From positions 19,611,501 to 19,675,500 of the forward strand of contig NC_135365.1 of the NCBI RefSeq assembly GCF_051622035.1: a DNA stretch of 64,000 nt, written 5' to 3'. The notes under the pieces were generated by a model. The model was not told the origin of the DNA, did no database searches, and saw only the letters and a list, made by a program, of their open reading frames with translations. The translations under genes and the position numbers were made by a program. Shown here one piece after another: positions 48,258 to 61,900 of the stretch; the stretch's first letter is position 1; each line of letters opens with the position of its first letter. The stretch comes from Arctopsyche grandis. Taxonomy: Eukaryota; Arthropoda; Insecta; Trichoptera; Hydropsychidae.

Positions 48258-49145
48258 GTAAACTATCAATTATTATAGATACATCTACTTAAATATACAT
48301 AGATATTATATCATGTAATAACATCTATCATTTTATGTACATATGTACCCATTTATTTCGTCAGTATTGAATATGTAAATATCAATATTATAATTTTAAA
48401 TGATCAATGATCAATGTTGAAGTATGCACACATAGATATAGATAGTTACTAAATACTTAAGTTCATTTTGTGATACGTTTTGATAATTTGTATGTTTGTA
48501 TAGTGTTATTTTTGTATGCATATGTTACAGTCATGTTCCATCTATCCAACATAGTTATTTCACATGACTTACAATCTGTAGTTATATAATATTGATTTAC
48601 AATCCAACTTATCAGAATCAATCAATATCTATTTATTCCGTTTCTTTTACCCTCTTTTTGAATACGATTCACAGAATCTAGGCTTTCAATGCGACCTGAT
48701 TTTGATGTATTTTATTCACAGTACCTACTGATTTTCACTTGACTAGTAAAAGTCACATTTTTATTTTGAACACATTCTTAGGGTTCACTTAATATGAAAC
48801 TTTTTTCTATAATTTGTAACTGATTGCTGAATATTAAAGCATTATGTAAATAAATTAACTGTCGAAGCCGATAATTACACCGATGAAACTAATTTCACCT
48901 GTAGAAACAAACATAGATACATATATCTAATTACTAATTCATTTTTATTCGAATATGAATTATTTAAAACGCCAGATAAAATATATTGTAACTGGTAATA
49001 CACTTTGGCAGTTTGGCAATACTACATAGATACATTTGTATATATAGCAAATTTTATTTTAAAAAATCTAGCTTCTTTCATTATTAATGTATATGTTGAC
49101 TTGGTGCATGTAACGCTCTAAATTTATGTAATAGAAAAAATATAG
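48258..49145. other. Intergenic, no gene recognised
   Basis: A+T-rich; nothing recognised. Confidence 0.4.
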
Positions 49146-49530
49146 GTCTACCTCACGGGCCGGAATGTGAAATGCCGGAAAACGCAAATATCGGAAGGCA
49201 AAGATCGAAAATCGAAAGATCTTAAGTCGAAAGATAAAAAAGGGTGCATGGTAAACGGTACATACTCACTTAATTTGCGCGAGCAGGATACAACAGGAAC
49301 AAGAGGAATTGGCTTTTCCTCCCGTACTAATGTGCGCGCGCAGAATACGGGAGGAAAAGCCTGTTCCTCTTGTTCCTGTTGTATCCTGCTCGCGCAAATT
49401 AAGTGAGTATGTACCATTTACCATGCACCCTTTTTTTTGGATCTTTCGACTTAAGCTCTTTCTATTTTCGATCTTTGCCTTCCGATATTTGCGTTTTCCG
49501 GCATTTCACATTCCGGCCTGTCACGGAGAC
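49146..49530. mobile_element. Foldback element, about 385 bp, almost entirely inverted repeat
   Basis: The arms starting GGCCGGAATGTGAAATGCCG (49158) and ending with its complement at 49518 pair along about 170 bases with few differences, around a CG-rich centre near 49338. AAAAAATATAG lies on both sides (near 49135 and 49533) and may be the target duplication. The two frames inside it (49167-49406, 49309-49551) are products of the repeat. It is a MITE or foldback transposon. Confidence 0.88.
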
Positions 49531-52500
49531 CGAAAAAAATATAGCTCATGATATATGTACATAGTCTTATATATATTTTGTGATGAAATTTTTAAAGTTC
49601 GTTCTTTGAGTATATCCAAACCAACCTTTAGAATTGATAACACAAGCTTTTTAAATGTTTTATTTGGTTTGACATGTATGTATATGCAGTTCGTTTTTTA
49701 AATAGAATTATTAGTCAGTAAAGCGGTAAAGAAAAATATTTTTATTGAAATTTGAGAGGGAGACGGGTTTTCAAGTGGCAATAAATAAAAGCGCGATATC
49801 GGAAACTGGTAGCGATTCAATGAAAATTTCCAATCGATTCCAATCATTTACAACTCTAATTGACTACAAAAAAACGTTTGTTATGTCAATTTTGACAAAA
49901 CGTAAAATGCCTATCGTGCGATCGGCCATTTACTTATATAGGGAGCGGCTACATTTAAATACCAATTTCGTGAATACGTATAATTGTGTATATGGAAATA
50001 TACATATCTCCGGGAAATGTACGAGGCAAGGTGAGATGAATGATAAGTGTCCAGGTAACAAGACCCCTCCACGTTCTGTATATCCAGGTGGTGGGTCTCT
50101 CTTTCGTCGATAGACCCTCTCTCGCACGTGTGTGTGAGTGTGTGTGTAATTCAGGGCTCGGAGCATGCGCCCTCCCCTGTGAGGATCTAGTCGTAAAACT
50201 TTGCAAGCTACGCCGTAGCTGACTACGGTCGCCGATGGCTACGACGATGAAAGCTTAATAAAAGTTTCCTCGCTAGGCGTGCGTATGTATTACGTGTGGG
50301 TTTATTTGAATGCTTGCCAGGGGTGTGCTGAACGTCGAATGAGAAATTCCGGTTATTTATTTGTTATTTTTGGATTGGAGTCGACGTGGAGATTATTTTC
50401 GTAGGTATTCTAACAGGTAGTACGATGTTGAACGTTGACGGATAAATTTGTTCAATTCTATTTGTTGTTTTTGGATTGGAATCAACGTCGAAATTATAAC
50501 ACTTTCGTAGCTATTTTAAGAGGTAAAAGAAACCAATGAAATATACTTTTTGAAAATTGACTTGTGTAGCTTCGAACAATTTTGCTTTAAGTTGTGCTAT
50601 TGAATTAAATTTGGAAACGAAGTAAATAAGAGCACTGTTTTTTCAAGTTCAAAACGGGTTAGAAAGTGCGTTTAAATTAAACATGCACAAAAGCACATCA
50701 AAATGTGGTTTAATCAACTGAATAACAACTAAGGGCAGAATCAGATTCACGCAAAAAAAATTAAATTCATATTAAGTTGATTCATAATATTTAGAACCCA
50801 AATACGTAGTTCGATGTTTCAAGTTCAGTCATTTTCTTCACTATCTCACATGCTATACTTTTATGTTTTTAAATATAATCTAAAAATACCATAAAATTTA
50901 CCTCTTCATTTTAAATTTCATTAAATGCTAGCACAAGAGAAACCTCGTGATAAATATATTTGTGCTGGATTTTTTGAAAAGTTGCCTGAATTATTATATG
51001 TAATTATCTATATTTCGCTTCCTGTGGAATTTGTTTTGTAACGATTTTTTCTCTGTTTCTTTAATTTAATTTAATTATAATGCGGTTTAAATATGTTAAA
51101 GCGAGTGATAAAACCATAAAAAATCGAAATACCTAATAATATTCTAAATTTAAGCCTTTCCGTCTTAATTTTCATCAGACGTTGTATGTATTATACATCT
51201 ACATATGTATATCTATAACTAAAAAGATAAGCTTAATTTCAATTTTTTGGATTGAAAGAAGCACCTGCTGGGTGAATTAACAAAATAGTTTATTGCCACG
51301 CTTTTTTTTCATATTAATATTAGGCAATTTATATTTTATTTAATATTATTTTAATGACATAATTTAAACTCAAGTTTGCAATTATGTATTTAAAATTATA
51401 TGATGTTTTGTCCACCAATTAAATGTATATACATGTAGATACATTTTTAATTTGCATAATTAACTTGCATGGTGTAAAATTTTAATTGAATGCCATCATA
51501 AAAGCATTTAATGATGAATGCTAACATGTATTCAATTTCCTGTTAGTTTAATTTCAAGGAATGATTTATTGATTATGTAGCATGTACATATGTAAGTACA
51601 CGTACCCAAAAGGAAAGCACGCAGAACAAGAAAATATCTCTCTGAAGTACAAATGTGTCGGTACAATGTATCTGGTACATACTTTACTTAATTTTATCTT
51701 TATTATTGTGTGCTTTAATATATTTTTATTTTTCTGCGAGTAAATACTGCATAGGCATCGCATAAGTGGATACTATTAATAAAATAAAAATGGCAAAATA
51801 TTTTATTTTTATTAAGTCTAGAGACATGGAGGAATCAAATGACAACTTTCAAATCAAATGAATTCTATTTATTAAAAATTGTTTTTTGTACTTTTTATTA
51901 ATTTAGATCACATTATTTCTGTGTAAATATTTAGAATATAGTTTTGATAATTCCACACTGTCGATTCGTTTTAATTTAATTTTTTTTTTGAAAATACGGA
52001 TCCCTCATAGATGTACATATGTACATAAATAATTCTTGTTAGAGAATTGTTTATTCGTATTTTATCGTTTTGCATTAGGTATTTATTGCTTTTACTGTAA
52101 TTATAATACATTAAAAGAAAGCATGGGTTGTATAATATACATATGTGCATACATAAATACACATTTTAAAATAAGGAACTGGAAAACCACTGAAGTATTT
52201 TCCCAAAACAATTTTAGTATTGAGAACGAAGCGTTTCATCATCACGATCTTCAGGAATAAGACACACACACACACGACTACTAAGTTATCTACATAAAAA
52301 AATAATTTAAAAATAAATATACAAGCTACATATAGTTTAATTACTTTCTAGTTCAAAAATGACCAACCCTGAAAGTGACTATATCAAATGTAGAGAACAC
52401 AAGAACTCGTTAAATCTCAATTATATTACAAGCCTTATAAAGAATGGCGTAAACGCCATTTTGATACGACTCCTAGAAAATATTCTTTCTTTTACCCTTT
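49531..52500. other. Intergenic with a GC-balanced patch at 49.98-50.30 kb
   Basis: The patch holds CTCTCTC words, GCGCCCTCC and a small palindrome AGCTACG-C-CGTAGCT at 50206-50220; it may be regulatory. The rest is A+T-rich. The 122-codon frame at 49745-50113 has no recognisable domain. Confidence 0.35.
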
Positions 52501-53280
52501 GTATAAGAAAGGTAGCCTTGTTTGTCGGCGGAGAGTCGCCGTCCTCTCCTCCCCTTCGGGCCTAATTTGTTTATTCCGTCTGTACGTCTGCCGTCTCCTT
52601 GGCAACGGAACTACCCCCGAACTACGCCCGCTGGCGACGCGCACACCCCAAATTTTATATGCGTACACGATTCCAGAGGGGGAAGAGGAGAGAAAAAAGG
52701 AAATATGTCTCCTACTCTCGCAATCGTAAACCGTACGTACAGGTGAAATTCGACCAGGATCCGCGGCGTCGCCTTATCCCAACCGGGCAAAATAATATAG
52801 CCGTAAGGGATGTCTAGCGTGTATTGGGTAATCACGTTAGTTCGTAGCACGACGAGAGCCGCGCACACGTGTCCCTCTACCAGTCTATATCTATGTGAAT
52901 GTACATACATCTGTGTGTATGTGTGTGCCGGAGGAGGTAACATAAGTTACGATATACCTATAGCCAGCTGACATAAAAGAAGATACTTAGACGCCGGTAT
53001 AGCATCTCTTCCGAGTGACGCGCTTTATTGGTTACAGTCCTCTGTACGCGACGCCTCTGACAGACATCTACCCCGCTCGACGCTCCCAAATCATTTTTTC
53101 CCACGTGCAAATACGTAAATGGGAGTGGTGGCTAATTGAGAATACGCACGTGCCAGCTTGACGTTTAAAATCACGCGTGTGGCTTATCGCACATCATTGA
53201 CCGGAAGTGATAAGAATTTTCGGGGTAGGAGAGGTGATATTGTGGCAAGCCCACTCGCCAGTGACAATTTAAGGTATGTG
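52501..53280. promoter_or_regulatory. GC-rich island of unknown role
   Basis: Composition is balanced to GC-rich, with CCTTGGCAACGG (an RFX/X-box-like word near 52598), a purine tract GAGGGGGAAGAGGAGAG near 52674 and CACGTG-type words. Overlapping frames in three phases are a sign of GC content, not of a gene. Possibly an enhancer or promoter. Confidence 0.3.
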
Positions 53281-54754
53281 GACAATGTATTTGAAAAATT
53301 TATTAAATGAAATTTTTAATTTATGAAGATGTTTGGATAATTAATAAGTTATATATTTATTGTAATGAACAGTTAAAAGTTTATACGAATGCAATGGGCA
53401 TTCAGCACTATAATTTAGCGAGTGATTAAATTTATTCGCTGAAGATCTGATTGATTATATTAAATTTATTTACGACTATTTTAAATTATATCTACATATT
53501 ATGATTATATTTAATTGAAAACTCAGAAGTCTTTAGTTTATTTAACCTCAATTTATATTATGAGTCACATTATATTTTTAAATATTGTAAATATTGTAAT
53601 GTGATTTGTTTCTATTCTGAAAAATTTACACCTGGCTAGTTTTTAAAAGTAAAATCGTGCGCGTTGAACTCTCCTGGAATATTTTCTTTTCCATCCGTTA
53701 AATCTAAACGCAATCGATTCTATTGAATATTATTCCAGTAAATAATAAAGCATAATATTTCCGTATAAATATTTAAGATAACCGAAGAGCAATGAGGGTT
53801 TTGTAACCTCTACCCTCGTTTTTACCATAAGAAATACATTTGGGGTCGCTTTTCCCCCATGTCTTATTCCGACGTAGAAAAGTCGTGTATATTTAGCCAA
53901 TTTAGATTTTTGAATATTGAACGCGTTCACAATTGATTTTATTTTATTTATAATAATGTTTTATTATACATTTTATTGTACACAAACAGGTATTATAAAA
54001 CATCATCGCTATAATATTTTTAATACATACATACATACATATTCCTAAGATATTTGGAACCACCGTATTTTCATATAATTGAATTATTAAAATTATTCAA
54101 TTATAATATAATTATGTATATTATATTATATATAATAATAATAATTATTATATATAATTATGTACAAAAATATGAATATTATAAATAATATTCATATTTG
54201 TGTACCGTAATTGAATGAAATAAATAATATTTTATACACAGGTAAAATAAGCATGAAACACAGTACATATTTAAAGCCTACCAGCAAATAAGAATATCTT
54301 ACTATACCGTTTATAGATCAAGAAGTTTCTCGTAAATTTAAAATAAAATATTCGTTCTCTGACTTTCCACCGCTATTTTGACGTATTTAATATTTACCTG
54401 TGCGTCGACAGAATATCGTGTTTCGTTTGTACAGAACAAACAACTTTACGTCAATAACTACTTATGTATTGGGAGCTGGAAGTCATTTTTATGGACGTGT
54501 TTACAATATTGTATAGTGAACAGAGTTGCAGCATGACCATATATGGTACATATGTATATGTACATATGTAGTATCTTCACTTGGGAATTGAGGGAAATTA
54601 TTATATATTTATATATCCAAATGAACGTACAAGGATGGATAAAATATTAAAGAAAATCTAAATTATTTTAAATATCAACCATATATTATATGTAGATATC
54701 TAATATATGTATGTATTGGTTACTAAATATATAAAACATGCTCGTGTTAATTTA
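53281..54754. other. Intergenic, no gene recognised
   Basis: A+T-rich, with a dense A/T palindromic stretch at about 54090-54200. Confidence 0.4.
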
Positions 54755-54966
54755 ATATATAATTTCGAAAGAGACTTTGTATGTAAGGTTTGTTGGGAGC
54801 ATTGAAAAGAAATAAAAGTTACTATGACGACGATATCGATATATTTTTGAATATTATTTTTTTTGATTCAAATAAATTTAATAAAAAAACAAATTAATAT
54901 TTACTATAGTTTCGCCATGTTTACAATTATTACAAATACCAAGCGAAGTAGGATAAAACACTAGTA
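54755..54966 (-). repeat. Dispersed repeat, copy B
   Basis: In reverse orientation it shares ACTAG-GTTTTA, GGTATTTGTAAT, AAACATG and TCTCTTTCGAAATTATAT blocks, in the same order, with the repeat at 43135. It lacks the GC-rich minisatellite. Confidence 0.6.
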
Positions 54967-57900
54967 ATAAATAAAAATATAATACATTTTCTTTTCCATT
55001 TAAAACCTATTTATACATTGTAGCGAAAGAAAAAGATCTTCTCATTGACACGTTAAATCAAAATTAATTATTTCTTTGGTAGTCTGCTTACTCCTTCACG
55101 GATAATAAATTATTAGTATGCTTTGTTGTCTTATCTTCTTTCAATTAGGTTAACTTTCTGAATTATCAAAGTCAACGCATTATTTTTCTTATCATTAATT
55201 TTATGTTTGAATCAATCTTGATGCTAAAGTATCACGTTATTAAAAAAAACAACTCACAACTTATTATTTATCAAAGCAAATTTGACACGTGATAATAAAT
55301 GTACATAAATATTTATTTATTTTAGTTTGGATCATTGTGGCATTACAGGAATGTCTAATATATCTACAAGTCGAAAATATATCATAATATATATGTAGGT
55401 CTTATTCGGTTGATATTAAATGTAGGAAATTAATTATTATTTTCAGTTTTATTATGTGTATGCACACCTACAATTTCAATCAGTAAAAATAAAGTTAATC
55501 ATAATTTAATTTAAAGTGGATAGGATTTATAAATCTTAGACCGAAAGAAAAATACTATACAGAAAGATTTTATTATTCGGGTGTGTTATGTTAAGATATT
55601 TGGGTACATGTATATTATATACATTTATCTATATATACATACATATGCATATATGTACATACATATATATGTAGGTATTCAAATCCGAATTTTTTAGCAC
55701 TGTCGACTTAAGTGTTTTGAGCTTTTTAAGTGATTCAAAAACTTTTCAACGAAATATATACATTTATTTTTATGTAATTTACTTAGTCATGCCTTTTTCC
55801 GTTTATATTATTCGATTTCCAAATTAATTTTATAATCATTGAAAATAATCAAAAATATAAATTTCATAAATTATCTGATTTAATGCTAATCGTAAAAAAT
55901 ATTTTTAGAATTTTTCATTTTTTGTAAAATAATATTTTCCTTGAAATTATTTTCAACGGTTCAAAACGTAACGCCTAGCACCATCTACGAGCGAAGTGAC
56001 GAAGCCTCGGGTATAAAATTTCCTGAAAATGTTTAGTGTTTCATGTCCAATGAGATGGTCTCCCTTCCCCCTCTCTCTCGCGCGAGTTCCCACTTTATGT
56101 CTCACTCGGCAGCAGCTTAAGTGCCCTACTGCGTCTACCCAACTTAAGCCCCGTGAATATCATATAGATGTCTCATTTTTTCTCACACCACCTTCGTATT
56201 TGCTATCTCCTTCACGCACACAAATCCACTTTCACGGCTCCCAACCTTTATAACAACTGTATGGTCAAAATACAACGCACCTCGAGCAATATATTAATAA
56301 CATGTTTTAGATATTAAAAATATCATTACGAATTTTTTTTCCAACATAATTAATTGCAAATTTCGCGAAAAACATTTTGTTTCAACCCAAACTTTTATAT
56401 TCGTATTGGAATCAAATTTCCATGGAAAATTAGTTGTTACTTAGTTTATATTGTATGTAAATTCTCCTTTTTATAGAATTAACCATTAAAGCCGATTGTT
56501 GAGTGTTTCAATGGCAATTGATAAAAATAATGTTTATTTACGGTGATGTATTACAATAGTGATTCAGTTTAAAAAACAATTTTTTCATTATGTATATATT
56601 TGTCTTAAATATAAATACTTACTTCCTTTCAATTTCCAATTTATTATACTGCCGAGAATTTGAATAGCAGCTGTACATATAATGGATAAAGTCAATATAT
56701 GTAAGTCAATCAATTTGGAATTGGAATCATTTTATATAACAAAAAAAACTTGTACCATGCAGGACTGACCCGCCACCAAGAAGGCAATTTCAATATTTTG
56801 AGGGGGGGGGGGGCAATGAGAAAATAATATTTGCAATAATCACATTTTTTGAAATTGCAACCCCGACTTTCCAAAAAAAAAACTGCAAATTTAAATACGT
56901 CGTGTGTTGAGGTTTTCATCGATTCGTGTTTGTGGACTTTCGAGTTTCGAGTTATTTGTGTCCATAATAAATTCATGGTATTTTTCGTTCAACTCTTCTT
57001 ATACCGTATTTGGTGTCCTTTTTAAATTCTGTTAAAGCATTATTCAAATAATTATTTGAATTCCAGTTTCATTAAGATCATACTGCATTAATTTGCTTGC
57101 TATTTTTTTTTGAGTCCTACATATAACATAAAATTTACTTATAAAAATCAAATAAAAAGAATAGTTTTGTTTATTTATTTTTTTTGCTTTGAAATTATAA
57201 TAGGAGGCATGAAGTTTTAGTGCTCAACACGAGTAAGGTCGAGATACACAGAATTAGGAATTGCAATTTAGACAGTGAAAAAAATTAATCATTTAATTTT
57301 TTCCAGAAGTTTTTAGTTTTTTCTTTCGAATTTTTTTATACACTTATACATTTTTTTATACATCTTACTTAATATATTAAAATTAATTTCAAATGTGTAA
57401 ATATTTCATCCTGAGAAATGAATCAATCATCTATCATTCATTGCACAACTATGAACAAAATTTTATAATATTTTCGATTTTCTTACAATTTTTATTTAGC
57501 ATCAACACTTCCATGTCTACTTTTTATTGAGTAAACAACAAGAATAGCATCGCCTGGCATTTTACGTAAGATCCAACATGGTATCTAGATATAATGTTTA
57601 ATTATCTGGAATTACCGTCAGAAATACTTTAACACATTGGTGCGAAATGAATTGAAACGAAATGAATTCTTAAAACAAATTCTTGCAAGTACGTTGTAAA
57701 TAATCTGCGACTTGTGCTGAATGGACGTTTCAGCTTCCGTTTCGCTCGAATCCACGATAGAATATAAATGCATTCGTTTGTGCTTCACCAAGACAACTTT
57801 GTGGACCCAAATGATATTGAATTACATACTCAACGTTTTGTGTATGTAAATGTCAGGGGACGCTATTCTAGGTGTTTGTCACCTTTTATTTGTGATAAAA

Positions 57901-58060
57901 GTTATTGTCACTTCAGTTATTGAAGGTTTGTCTATTTTGAAACTTATTTATATTTATATGAATAACGTCTCATAAAACCATTCTCATATAATATATTAAA
58001 ATTTAATTTTAATTGGTAGAATCTTTGAGTCGCACTGTATATCACTTTCAATAACTAGGA
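54967..58060. other. Intergenic with repeat-like patches
   Basis: A GC-balanced patch at 55960-56270 is probably repeat-derived. At about 56768-56815 a CAGGACTGACCCGCC-like end and a poly-G run resemble one terminus of a hAT element, but no partner end was found. The rest is A+T-rich. Confidence 0.35.
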
Positions 58061-58069
58061 CAATAAAAT

Positions 58070-58300
58070 GTAGAGATGGCAAAGGCCACCATAGCAAAAT
58101 GGGCGGACTCTGAACCGAGACCTCTGATTGGTCCGTCTGGGGTCACGTGATATCCCTTCACCTCTCACCTCGCCGCAAGTGTCAGTCGGCCTGCACTAAC
58201 TGCTTACACGCCGTTACACGTACAGGGATTCCGCGTAAATAAATACGTATTTCCGTTCATAGTCACCGTTCGTTGCACAATAACCAGGAAACTCTTCCCT
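58070..58300. promoter_or_regulatory. GC-rich island with GCCAT-like words
   Basis: It holds ATGGC near 58076, CCACCATAGC near 58087, AAAATGGGCGG near 58097, an inverted CCAAT box near 58127 and a CACGTGA word near 58145. This looks like a regulatory element; no attached gene is seen. Confidence 0.35.
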
Positions 58301-58500
58301 TACGCCCATTTCATTTTTTTATGAATATTATCTCTTCGAGGAATTCGAACATTTTAATATGTACTTCCTTGAAAACAATCAATCGTTAAATTGTGCATTT
58401 TTATTTTTTTAATTTCCTATTTACAATGCATGCATCATGCGCTTTTTATTTGAAAATGAGAATGCGTCGCTCATGCCAATGGTCCTTTCTTTTTGTAGGC

Positions 58501-58503
<3 letters not shown>

Positions 58504-58541
<38 letters not shown>
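58504..58541. repeat. (AT)n microsatellite
   Basis: Uninterrupted TA dinucleotides of about 38 bp. Confidence 0.95.
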
Positions 58542-58543
<2 letters not shown>

Positions 58544-61500
58544 TAATTGATCAATATTAAATATTTCCAAGAAATTATAATGTCTCGAGTTTTTTTTTAA
58601 ATATAGTAATATTTATTGTATTGTATCTTTCGGAATATTTTTAAATAATCTCACTTGTAAATACAATGCATAAAACAATCACTTGAGTTCATTTTACATA
58701 GTATTTTTTTTTTTGATTTTTAAATGCTTTTTATTATTACGAAATTACGTTCACAATACATCTTATATCTATTTTAATAGCTACTGATCTACTGATCATT
58801 TTCTATTTTACAATTTTATTTTATTTGGTTAGTAATCACAGTATTATATTATTCTAATGTTAATCTAAAGCATAATAGGAAAAAGAGCTCAAAAACCTAT
58901 TTACAATCCTTATAAATGTTCATAATACATATAATACATAATATTAATTAAAGACTCTCTAAAGTCGATGACCTAAAGCAGATTGTGTTTAGGTAATCTG
59001 TGTTTATAACTGAAGGGTATAGACATTTTGTATTTTACATTGTATGAAGCCATATCTGCTATAGTAAATGTGCCTATATTCAAAATATTCAAGCCTATAT
59101 TCAAAATATTTTTAAATCATAAATTCCTATGTGTATTATTTACATAGGTATACAAGCTGTATTTATAAATTCGGGTCTAGAACATAATATTTAGTTTCAC
59201 CTAAACGATTTTTGTATGAAATAATTTAATTTTTAATTTTAAAATTGAATAATAATTCAAAATATTCATTGTATTAAGAATCCGATATGAAATTCAAATT
59301 TTAGAATTATTCTTTGATAATAAAGATCTCAACATTAGTTAAATATGTAGTTTGAATTACCAAATATTAATGAAAGCAAACTTAAATTATATTTTCAATT
59401 TATATAAATGAAGATATTTAAGTACCTATATATTTTATAATTTTTGTCAATAAAAAAATTTAAACAGTTACATTTTCTTTCATGACAATATTTAATGGAA
59501 TATTTATTTCTAAAATGTTTATTTGCACCTACCCAGTAATTATTTATTAGGAAAAATATGCGGTACTGAATAATAGGTGGGTACAATATTAAATAAAAAA
59601 TGACCAAAGTTTCAAAACGATCGGAAGAATGTACGATATATTGTCAGGATCAATGAGCGAAGTGAAATATACATACATAGAAGAGCCTTGTAAAAAAAAA
59701 GTTTTAATTTAATTTATTCTCAGTTTCAATAGATACAAACGGCGTTTTAAGTCTACTAAGTTTTTAATTGTATCGCAGGTTCACCATAAAGTTTCCTCCA
59801 CTTAAATACCCATCGATCAGTTAGTTGGTTTATGATCGTCGTGCAACCATGTCAAGTGCATGAAAGCGCGTCGATAATAATAAACATCAATCAATAAAAT
59901 GAGATAGTTATAATTTACAACTAGCTCATTTGACTACTATTTAATTAAGTACACTATATTCTGGTTTAATGTTAAAAGCGTGCGAACGCGGAAGGTCAGT
60001 GCATTCGATCGATAAATAGCACCTGCATTTAGTGGGTTTGTAGAATGAGGTCTGTGTGCATGTAAAAGGTTTTGAACATCAGCTGATCGGGCTTCGAACT
60101 CGTTATATACGACAGCAGCCACCCTCCTCAGACGAGGAAACACGCGCCGTTATTCACGAACGAGGCTTAACGATCGCTTAAATATTTCACTCAAACAACA
60201 TAGGGTACGTGCACTGCAGCCCCATCACACCCTGAGGTCGATTAGTAGCATAGTAGATTTTAGTTTTGTATTGCATAATGTCCAATATTTCAATAATTGA
60301 AATGTTTGTAATAGTTTTTAATGTTCATATAATACATCAAAGAATGAAATCATTATTACTTTTAGTTTAAAAAATTATTAATTAACCTAATTATTTTATT
60401 TTATACATATATACTAATAAGGCCTAACAGGTCAGCCCAAAAGCGCTTTCCTAGCCAATTACAAACATCAATCATCAATTATGTTTATAGAGACAGAGTG
60501 GATAGCAAATTTGAGATCCTATACCTATGTATGTATAAACTCGAATTTGCAAGTATATACGTACCATAAAGTTTTTAGGATTTATAAAAATATTGGTTAT
60601 ATCAAAATAAATGCACGATATAAAAATAAGAAAAATATGTATGAAGATTTTTCCTTGGAAACTTTTTATTTGAAAAGTTATACTAGATGTTTTTAAAAAT
60701 ATAAGTAATATTTTATCGATTGATAGATAATACTTCTCAGATAGATAGTATAACAAGGTTGTATGGCTTCAAAATTAATTTAGATAGTTTCAAGGAAACT
60801 GTTTGTATTTAGGTAGTTCGAATAAATTTGAGTGCGATGTATGTTTAGGGAGGAACTTAAATAATAACAAAAATAGAATTCTCAAGTATCGCTTTCCATT
60901 CAGTCTTTTACACAAGACAATGGAAAATTGCCTAGTTTATCAGAAGATTATTTATTTTGCTGTTTGTCTATGAAAGTCAGGTTATTTGTTTATTTTAACA
61001 AATCGCTAGTTATAAAACACAAAAAGAAAAACAATAAATATCTGATACAAGTTTAATTAATAGCTAAAATATAAACTATTTACTTTAAGATTAATCTTAA
61101 TTTAATTATATCTTAAATTATATCTATTAACATCCGTCAAGAAGGCAATAATGGTTTTTGCATCCCTAATATCCTCAGAAAGGGAATATTTGTACACCCC
61201 TGTGGAAAACACCTCCTGAAGGTCTTGCCATCCAAACCCTACTTATAATTAACTTATTCCTATTTCTAGTTCTATAATTATTTATATCTCTATTTATTAT
61301 AATATAATTATTAAAATACCTAGGTAAGAGATTATTATTTAATTTATAAACAAATTTTAAGACTAATTTCTAATATACAAGCATTCCAATTAATCTAACG
61401 TTCTTAAGTTTACTCACGTTCAAAATTTCACGCATTGCCCTTTGCATTGTCGTTTATTTTCAAAAAAATAGCGAGTAAGGCTTGAATTTGAGTGGTTAAT

Positions 61501-61609
61501 TTTGAAAAGTGTAAAATATTAAAACTAATGTAAATCAATATTTTGAATAAATGATTGCACATTCCGAAATGTACACAGTCAATTGATTTTATTTATTTTA
61601 TTTTAAATC
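58542..61609. other. Intergenic, no gene recognised
   Basis: A+T-rich. A balanced patch at 59980-60240 may be regulatory. The stretch 61130-61240 looks like a 3' untranslated remnant of a retrotransposon on the minus strand, but no coding part confirms it. Confidence 0.35.
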
Positions 61610-61900
61610 AATTGATTGCACTATTTTTGTGGCGTGTTTAATGTCGGGCTGTGACCCAGCTAAATCTCGTTTTAACGGATTGTTCCTGAAACTAGACGTG
61701 GCGGAAAAGCAATTTATGGCCGCCATAAAATATGTGAATGCAACCCAGAACACATTATGGCGACTCCCAGCGGCATAAAGTCATAAGTCCTCCTTAAACG
61801 GTCCCGTGTTATGGCCCATAATGGCGCTCACCTTATATGCCAAAATTGAATTCGGACCACTTTCGACTTTACAACCCTCCGATTTCGAAAGTGGCGATGC
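61610..61900. promoter_or_regulatory. Cluster of five Pleiohomeotic/YY1-like sites
   Basis: GCCAT or its complement occurs at 61716, 61722, 61757, 61811 and 61821, five times in 110 bases. The first two form an inverted repeat TTTATGGC-C-GCCATAAA. A TTTATGG half is also a posterior Hox/Caudal-type word. Clustered Pleiohomeotic sites are the hallmark of fly Polycomb response elements, including those at bithorax boundaries. Confidence 0.5.

Noticed and set aside
49167..49551. Two frames of about 80 codons
   Set aside because: Both are translations of the foldback element's arms.
55960..56270. CTCF-like GTAGATGGTGC (minus strand) in a GC-balanced patch
   Set aside because: The key C is replaced by T, and the neighbouring GCGAAGTGACGAAGCC-type sequence looks like part of a dispersed repeat.
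56760..56830. hAT-like terminus CAGGACTGACCCGCC with a poly-G run
   Set aside because: Only one end is seen; no matching inverted end or target duplication was found.
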